Shown: piece by piece, positions 1 to 9,000 of the stretch
Numbering within the stretch: the first letter of the stretch is position 1
Layout of the letters: every line of letters starts with the position of its first letter
From: an uncultured Selenomonadales bacterium
GTDB lineage: Bacteria > Bacillota > Negativicutes > Selenomonadales > Selenomonadaceae
Assembly: GCA_937915885.1 (NCBI GenBank)
Contig: CALGGP010000274.1
Location: forward strand, 1-13,428
Direction of reading: 5' to 3'
DNA length: 13,428 nucleotides
Program-made: the position numbers and the translations under genes
Notes under the pieces: generated by a model
What the model saw: only the letters and a program-made list of their open reading frames with translations
The model's database searches: none
Told to the model about the DNA's origin: nothing

Positions 1-3000
1 AGGCGATCGATGAAACGCCTTCGGCAATGTAAATCGAATCGACGCCCGCCGCAGTTCTGATGCTCCAATCGTCGGCGCTGACCGTGATTGATTGATGTCC
101 GACATTGCGCGCGGAGTATTGATGATCGAGCGAAACGTCGCCGACCGCCACATCGTAGCCGCTTACGTCGTCGGTGAGTGTCGCGCTATAGAAAGTATCG
201 CCGGCGTCGACCGATCGTCCGTCGACCACAAACGATCCGATCGTCGAGCCGTCCGACAGATCGATCAAAGCGTTGACGGTCGACGGCGCCGAGTAGATCA
301 GATCGGCGAAGGAAGTTTGCATGAGATCGGCAACGGATCGATCGCTGAAGCCGATGCTGATTTGATCGGAGTAAAGGGTTGAATTGCCGTCCGCCTCGAG
401 CGTGAACAGCGAGTTCAGAGATATCTCGTCGGCGAAAGAGATCAGATCGTCGGCGTCAAGATCGGTAAAGGCGATCGATGAAACGCCTTCGGCAATGTAA
501 ATCGAATCGACGCCCGCCGCAGTCCGGATGCTCCAATCGTCGGCACTGACGGTGATTGATTGATGTCCGACATTCCGCGCGGAGTATTGATGATCGATCG
601 AAACGTCGCCGACCGCCACATCATAGCCGCCCGCCTCGTCGGTAAGCGTCGCGTTGTAGAAAGTATCGCTGTTTTCGACCGCGCGTCCGTCGACCACATA
701 CGATCCGATCGTCGAGCCGTCCGACAAATCGATCAGCGCGTTGACTGTCGAAGGCGCCGAGTAGATCAGATCGGCGAAAGAAGACTGCATGAGATCGTCG
801 ATCGAGCGATCGCTGAAGGCGAGATTTATTTGATCGGAGTAAAGGGTTGAGTTGCCGCCCGCCTCGAGAGTGAACAGGGAGTTTAGAGATATCTCGTCGG
901 CGAAAGAGATCAGATCGTCGGCGTCAAGATCGGTGAAGGCGATCGATGAAACGCCGTCGGCAATGTAGATCGAATCGACGCCCGCCGCCGTCCTGATGCT
1001 CCAATCGTCGGCGCTGACGGTGATCGATTGATGACCGACATTCCGCGCGGAGTATTGATGATCGAGCGAAACGTCGCCGACCGCCACGTTGTAGCCGCTC
1101 ACTGTTTCAACGAACGCCGCATCATAGAAAGTATCGCTGTCAATCGCCGTCCGTCCGTTGACCACATACGAGCCGATCGATGACGCCGACAGATCGATCA
1201 GCGCGTTGACTGTCGAAGGCACCGAATAAATGAGATCGGCAAAAGGCGTTTGCATGAGATCGTCGATCGATCGATCGCTGAAGCCGATGTTTATTTGATC
1301 GGAGTAAAGGGTTGAATTGCCGTCCGCCTCGAGAGTGAGCAGAGAGTTTTCGTCGATGGCGCGGCTGAATGTGATCACGTCGTCGGCGTCGAGATCGGTG
1401 AAGGCGATCGATGAAACGTCGTCGGCAATGTAAATCGAATCGACGCCCGCCGCAGTCCTGATGCTCCAATCGTCGGCGCTGACGGTGATCGATTGATGAC
1501 CGATGCTCCGAGCAGAATAATTATGATCGCCGGAAACGTCGCCGACCGCCACATCATAGCCGCTCACGTCGTCGGTGAGTGTCGCGTTATAGAAAGTATC
1601 GCTGTCGCTCGCCGTTCTTCCGTTGACCACATACGATCCGATCGTCGACGACGAGAGATCGATCAAAGCGTTGACCGTCGAAGGCGCCGAATAGATCAGA
1701 TCGGCAAAAGGAGTTTGCATGAGATCGGCAACGGATCGATCGCTGAAGCCGAGACTGATCTGATCGGAATAAAGAGTAGATGAACCGCCCGACTCGAGAG
1801 TGAACAGCGAGTTCGGAGATATCTCGTCGGCAAATGTGATCACGTCGTCGAGGTCGAGATCGGTGAAGGCAATCGCCGAAACACCGTCGGCAACAAAGAT
1901 CGAATCGGCGCCCGCCGCCGTCCTGATGCTCCAGCCGTCGTCGCTGACGGTGATCGATTGACGCCCGAGGTTCCGCGCGGAATAATTATAAGCGCTCGTC
2001 ACGTCGCCGACCGCCACGTCGTAAGCGGTGATGCTCGTCGAGGTAAAGTCGGCATCATAAAAAGCGTCGGCGTCGGCGACCAGCCGCCCGTTGACCACAT
2101 ACGCGCCGACATCGGAGCCGGACGAAAGATTGACGTTGGAGTTGAAGGCGGCGGGCGCGTTGTAAATCAGATCGACGAAAGTATTTGTGTCGCCGGCGTT
2201 GTCGACGTAGAAGGAAATCAGCTCGGACAACGGGCTGTTGAAGGTGAGATTGATTTGATCGGAGTAAAGAGTTGAGACGCCGTCCGCCTCGAGACTGATC
2301 AAAGAATTTTCGTCGACGGCGCGGCTGAACGAGATCAAATCGTCGGCGTTGAGATCGATGAAGGAGAGCGACGCAACGCCGGAACCGACATAAATCGAAT
2401 CGGCGTCCGCGCCCGTGCGAATGCTCCAATTGTCGTCGTCGACAAAAATCTGTTGGCTGCCGATATTGCGCGCGAAGTATTGATGATCGATCGAAACATC
2501 GCCGACCGCCACATCGTAGCCGCTGACGGTCTCGACGAAGGACGCCGCATAAAAAGTATCGCTGCCTTCAACCGTCCGCCCGTTGACCGCAAACGAGCCG
2601 ATCGATGACGCCGACAGCTCGATCATCGAATTAAACGAAGTCGGCGCGTTGTAAATCAGTTCGGCAAATGAATTGACGGTGGTCGCGTTGTCGACGTTGA
2701 AGGCGAGCAGATCGTTCAGCGCCCGATTGAATGTAAGATTGATCTGATTAGAGTAGAGAGTTGAGGAACCGCCCGCCTCGAGCGTGAATAAGGAGTTGAG
2801 CGAAACGGCGTCGGCAAAAATAATCAGATCGTCGGCGTTGACATCGAAGAAGGACACGGCCGAAACGCCTTCGGAGATTTTTACTTCGTCGGCGAAATCC
2901 GAAGAGGTGATGCTCCAATCGTTGTCTTCGACGAGGATCGATTGACGCCCGATGCCCCGCGCGGAGTATTGATGATCGAAGGCAACGTCGCCGACCGCCA

Positions 3001-6000
3001 CATCATAGCCGCTGACGGTGTCGACGAAGGAGGCGCTGTAAAAAGTATCTCTGTCGACGACCGACCGCCCGTTGACGACATAAAAGCCGGCGGCGGAGTT
3101 GGCGTCGAGCTCTATGAAGGCGCTGACGGAATCGGGGGCGTTGTAAATGAGCTCGGCGAAAGAGTTGACGGTGTCGCCGTTGCCGACGTTAAGGGACGTT
3201 AAATCCGACAGCGGACTGTTGAAGGTGAGATTGACTTGATCGGAAAAAAGAGTAGAGGCGCCGTCGGCGTCGAGGGTGAATAACGAGTTGAGGGAGATCG
3301 CGTCGTCGAAGGAGATCAGATCGTCGGAAGTAATATCGAAGAAAGAGATCGACGCGACGCCGGAGGCAACATCAATCGAATCGGCGAAGTCGGAGGCGGT
3401 GAGGCTCCAACCGTCGTCGGCGACGATGATGTTCTGACGATTGGCGTCCTCGACCGCCGTGTAAACGCGCCCGCCCGTCACGCTGCCGACAATGACATAA
3501 TCGCTCGAGGTGACGACGCTTGCGAAGGAGGCGCTGTAGAAAGTATCGCTGTCGACGGGAGCGTTGACGACGAAGTAGCCGACCGAAGCGGAGGCGTCGG
3601 CAAGATTGACAATCGCGTTGGGATTGACGTAGCTCGTATCTTCGGGCGGCGCGATAATTTCAAGCGCGTTGCCGTCGGCATCGATCGCATTGACGGCGCC
3701 GTTGAAATTGATCAGCGTGATCGAGCCGGGCATGCCGTAGATGTTGAGCACGAGATTGCCGCCGCTCTCGACCGAAGTCAACGTCGGACTGCTCATGGCG
3801 ATACGGAGCGTGGCATCGTCCGCCGCGTAGCCGTAAACGGAATCGGCGCCGTCGCCGACAGAATAATTTACGATCGCCGCGCTCGAGCCCGAGCCGAGAC
3901 TGATCGCGTCGGAGCCGCCGCCGCCGTTGAGCGTCACGTAAGAGCTCGAGTTGACGAGAGTATCATTGCCCGCCGCGCCGTCGACGTTGGCGCTCGAGCC
4001 GATCACTTCAACGTAATCGTTATTGCCCGAGGCGGTGACGGTCCAATCGCTGTCGACGGTGATGTTCTGACGAGTGTTTGATGCCGCCGAGTAGATGTAA
4101 GCGGTATCGACGGAGCCGATCAAAAATTCGTTGAGACCGGTGGCGGCGGTAAGATAAGCGTCGTAAGTGGCGCCGGTGTCGCCGAGCGTCGCGGTGCCGA
4201 CGACGAAATATCCCGTCGAGCCGTTGGCGTCGGAGAGATTGACGTTGGCGCTGAGGCTGTCGATGGGGCCGGCGTCGACGAGAGTGATCGAGCCCGAGCC
4301 CGTCACGCCCAAAATGATATCGTCGCCCGAGCGGATCGATGTCGTGCTCAAGCCCGAAGCAATCTCGAGCGTCGACGAGCCGAAAGAAAATCCGTAAACG
4401 GTATCGTCGCCGCCGCCGCTCGAATACTCGATCACCGCCGCGTTCCCGCTGATGCTGATCACGTCATTGCCCGCGCCTCCGTCGACCGTGGCGCCGTTGC
4501 CCGCGATCAAAATCGTATCGTCGTTGGCGGTGGCGTTGACGAGCCAATTGCCGGGGACGGTGATTTTCTGTTGAGCATCGCTCGCGACGTAATTGTGCGC
4601 GCTGCCGACGGTGCCGACCACGATGTAAGTTGAGGCGATCGAGTCGAGGAAGGAGGCATCGTAAAACGCGGCGGTGTCATCGACGAGCAGCCCGTCAACG
4701 ACGAAGTAGCCGATCGAATCGCCCGCGTCCGACAGATTGACGTTGGCATTGACGGCGGCGACAGTCATCAGCCCGTCGTAAGACTCGCGCAGGCGAATAC
4801 TGCCGACGGAGGCGCCCGTCACGCTGATCAGAATGTCGTCGCCGCTCATCACGCTCGTCGTCGACAGCCCCGAGGCAATCTCAATCGTCGTCGTGTCGGA
4901 ATCATAACCGTAGACGGTATCGTTGCCGTCGCCGTCCGCATAAACAATCCGCGCGGAGCCTTCGCGCATCACGAATTTATCATTGCCGGTGCCGCCGTCG
5001 ATTGTCACGTCGATCCCGTCATTGACGATGAAATCATTGCCGTCGCCCGCATTGATCGCCGTCAACGAGCCCTGATTGAAAACCGTATCGGCTCCGTCGG
5101 CGCCATTGATCGTGACATTTTCGCAGCCGCTGACGATCGAATCGGCACCGTCGCCCGCGTTGATGATGATGTTATCGCCGTTGTTGTCAATCGTGTCGGC
5201 GCCGACGCCCGCGTTGATGGTGACATCATTGCCGCTGTTCTCGACGTAATTGTTGCCGTCGCCGGTGTTGACGATGACCGAATCGCCGCCCGCATATCCG
5301 AGCGAGGAGCCGCTTGCCACGACGTAGCGATTGCGGACGGTGTCATTGCCCGCGCCCGCAGTGATCGTCACGCCGTCGCCCGAGCCGCCCGCCAGCGAGC
5401 CCGTCCCGTAATTATTTATAAAATTATCGCCTTCGCCGCCGTTGATCGACGCGTAATCGCCGCTGTTATTGATCCGATCGTTGCCGTCGCCGCCGTCGAT
5501 TGCCGTCAACGAGCCCGTTGCGTTGATGATGTCGTCATTGCTCGTGCCGCGCACCGTCCAAGCGTCGGGAACGGCGATCACCTGAAGGCTTGCATCGTCC
5601 GCCGCCTCGTAGACGTGATCGGCGGTGACGCTTCCGACGATGACATCTTGCCAACCGGCGTCGGTTTTGAAGGACGCGTCGTAGGTGCCGTCTTCGTCGT
5701 CGACATAATGACCGTTGACGACGATCAGCCCCGTCAATGTGCCCGCGTCGTCGAGATCGAAGGAGGCGTTTGCGGCTTCGATGGAAGTCAACGCGTTGAC
5801 GACCGTCAAAGTGCCGTCGGCGCCCGCGTCGAGGATCATGTCGTAGCCGCTTCGGACGGAATTGCCAAACGTAATGCCCGCCGCATTTTGAAGGCTGTCG
5901 GTATCGGAATAAAAACCGTAGACGGTATCGTTGCCGCCGGAATAAATTACGACGTTGGACTCGGCGTCCGCACCGATGCTGATCACATCATTGCCCGCGC

Positions 6001-9000
6001 CTCCGTCGAGTGTCGCGTTCGACGCATAATTGTTGATCGAATCGGAACCCGCGCCTCCGTTGATCGACGCCGACGAAGAATAATTTATGACGGTGTCGGC
6101 TCCCGCGCCGCCGTTGAGCACGGCGTTGTCGGCATGATTATCGTCGTAATCCGAATCCCGACCGTTGACGATGTAATCAGCGCCCGCGCCGCCGTCGACG
6201 GTGGTTTGACTGCCGTAGTTGGTGATCGAATCATTACCCGCGCCGCCGTTGATCGAAGATGCCGAGCCGTAATCGTAACTCGAATAATAGCCGACGCCGC
6301 TGATGATCGAGTCGTTGCCCGTGCCCGCGTCGATGGTCGTATGCGACCCGTGATTTACAATGGTGTCGACGCCCGCGCCCGAGCGGATCGATGAATAGGC
6401 GCCGTTGTCGGCGTAATTATAACTGTAGTAGTCTTCATAGGATTTATACCAACTGTTTTCGATGTAATTATTTCCGTCGCCCGCATCGATGGTGGTGTTC
6501 GCGGCGAAGTTTTCAACGCTGTCGTCGCCCGCGCCGGCTTTCAATATCGAATACGCGCCGGTGTTTGTATTCGTATCCGTCCCGTTGCTGACGGTGTTGT
6601 CGCCTTCGCCCATGTCGACGTCGACGCTCGCGCCTTCATTGCGGACGTAATCATCGCCCGCGCCTCCGAGCACCGTCGAGCCGTCGCCGTAATTGTAGAG
6701 CCGATCGTTGTCGTCGCCGCCGTCGAGCACGGCATTCGACGCGCTGTTGTAGACGTAATCGTCGCCCGCGCCCCCGTTGACCGTCGAGTTTGCGGCGTGA
6801 TTGTAAATTTGATCATCACCGTCACCGCCGTCGACCACCGAATAGGACGCATCGCTTTCGTTGGTAATGTAATCGTCGCCCGCGCCGCCCCCGATTGTCG
6901 AATGCGCGCCGTGATTTTCGATCGTGTCTTCGCCGTCGCCGCCGTCGATCACCGCATACGACGCCGAACTGCTGTTGACGATCGAATCAGCGCCCGCGCC
7001 GAGATCAATCGTCGCGTTGGCTCCGCTGTTGTCGATGATGTCATCGCCCGCGCCGACGCTTATCACGGCGCCCGCGCCCGAATTGATGATGTAATCATTT
7101 CCGGCGCCGCTCGTAATGGTGACGTTTTCGCCGACGTTTTCAACGACGTGATTGCCGTCGTCGTCGACAGCGATCAAAGTGTTGTCGTTGGCGTTGGTGA
7201 CATTTTCCGCGCCAAAGTATCGCGACACGAGCGAATCATTTCCGTCGAGCAGCGTAATTTTTTTGAGCCGCCCGTCAATGACGGTGAGCGATCCGCCGTC
7301 GACGGTAAAGATGACATCCATGCCGTCGAGCGAAACGCCGTCGAGCGTGTGATCGAGCAATTGAATGGTGTCGCCGACGGTGTAAGCGGTGATCACGTCG
7401 TTGCCGGCGGAGTGCTGATAAACGTCCGCGCGGTTGACGGTGTCATTGCCCGCGCCGCCTCCGACCGTTATGCTCGAGCCGCCGTCGACGTAGATCAAAT
7501 CATTGCCCGAGCCCGCATTGATTGACACGGTCGCGCCCTCGTAGTTGCGAATATAATCGGCGCCCGCGCCCGCATCGATCGTCACCGACGAGCTGTAGGA
7601 GTTATCGATGGTATCATCGCCGACGCCCGCATTGATTGACACGCTCGAGCCGTCGTTATAAATGTAGTCGGCGCCCGCGCCCGCGTTGACTGACACGTTC
7701 GAGCTCTCGTAATTATAAATGTGATCGGCGCCCGCGCCCGCATTGATCTCGACCGTCGAGCCGTAGTTGGTGACGTAATCGGCGCCCGCGCCGCCGTCGA
7801 GCGTCACGTTGTCGCCGTTGCTGTAAATGTGATCGGCACCGTCGCCCGCGTTTACCTCGACCGTCGAGCCGTAATTGGTGACATAATCGGCGCCCGCGCC
7901 TCCGTCGAGCGTCACGTTGTCGCCGTTGCTGTAAATTTCATCGTTGCCGTCGCCCGCATCGATCAAAACCGACGAGCCGTAGTTGGTGATGTTGTCGCCC
8001 GCCGCCGCGACCGTTTCATTGTCGTCATTGACGGAGGTCTCGTCGCCGCCGACAATCGTCACGTTCGAGCTTCTGTTGGTGACGTAATCGACGCCCGCGC
8101 CTCCGTCGATGGCAACGCTCTCGGCGGTGTTTTCGACGGTGTCACTGTCGCCGCCGCCGGTGATCGTCGAGCCCGCGCCTTCGTTGACCACGCGATTGAT
8201 CCCGTCGCCCGTCCCGATCACCGCATTGATGCCGGTATTATTGATCGTATCGTTGCCTGTGTCGGCGCGGATGGTGACGTTGGCGCCGCTGTTGTCGATG
8301 AGATAATCGTTGACTTCCGTCGTGACGAGCGTGTTGTCGACGGTGTTATTGATGTAGACGACGCCGTAATATTTCGTGGTAAGACTGCCTTCGGCGTCGA
8401 GCACGGTGATTAGCGTGGTCTTTTTGTCGACAAGACGGACGGTGCCCTCGCCGACGTAGAGGATCACATCGGTCCCTTCGATGGACGCCGAATCGACCGT
8501 GCCGTTGAGCAGCTGAACGGTCTCGCCCGCCGAATAAGCGGTGATCACATCGTTGCCGCTCGAGTGCTGATAGACGGCGGCGTGATTGATCGTATCGTTG
8601 CCTGCGCCGCCCGCGACCGTCACATCATCGCTGTCGGTGTCGACGTAAATTTGATCGTCGCCGTCGCCGGCATCGATCGATGCGTTGTCACTGTAGGAGT
8701 TGATGATATAATCGTCGCCGTCGCCGGCATCGATGGTCACATTCGAGCTGTAGTTGTTAGAGATGTTGTCGTCGTCGGCGCCCGCATTAATCGATACATT
8801 TGATGCCCTCGAATAATAACTGCCGTTAGAGATTGAATCATTGCCGTCGCCGCCGTCGATCGTCGAATACGAGCCGTAATTATTGACGTGTTCGGCACCC
8901 GCGCCTCCGTCGATCGTAACACTCGAGCCGCTGTTGGTGATGTGATCGTCACCCGCCCCGCCTTCGATCGTAACACTCGAGCCGCTGTTGGTGATGTGAT

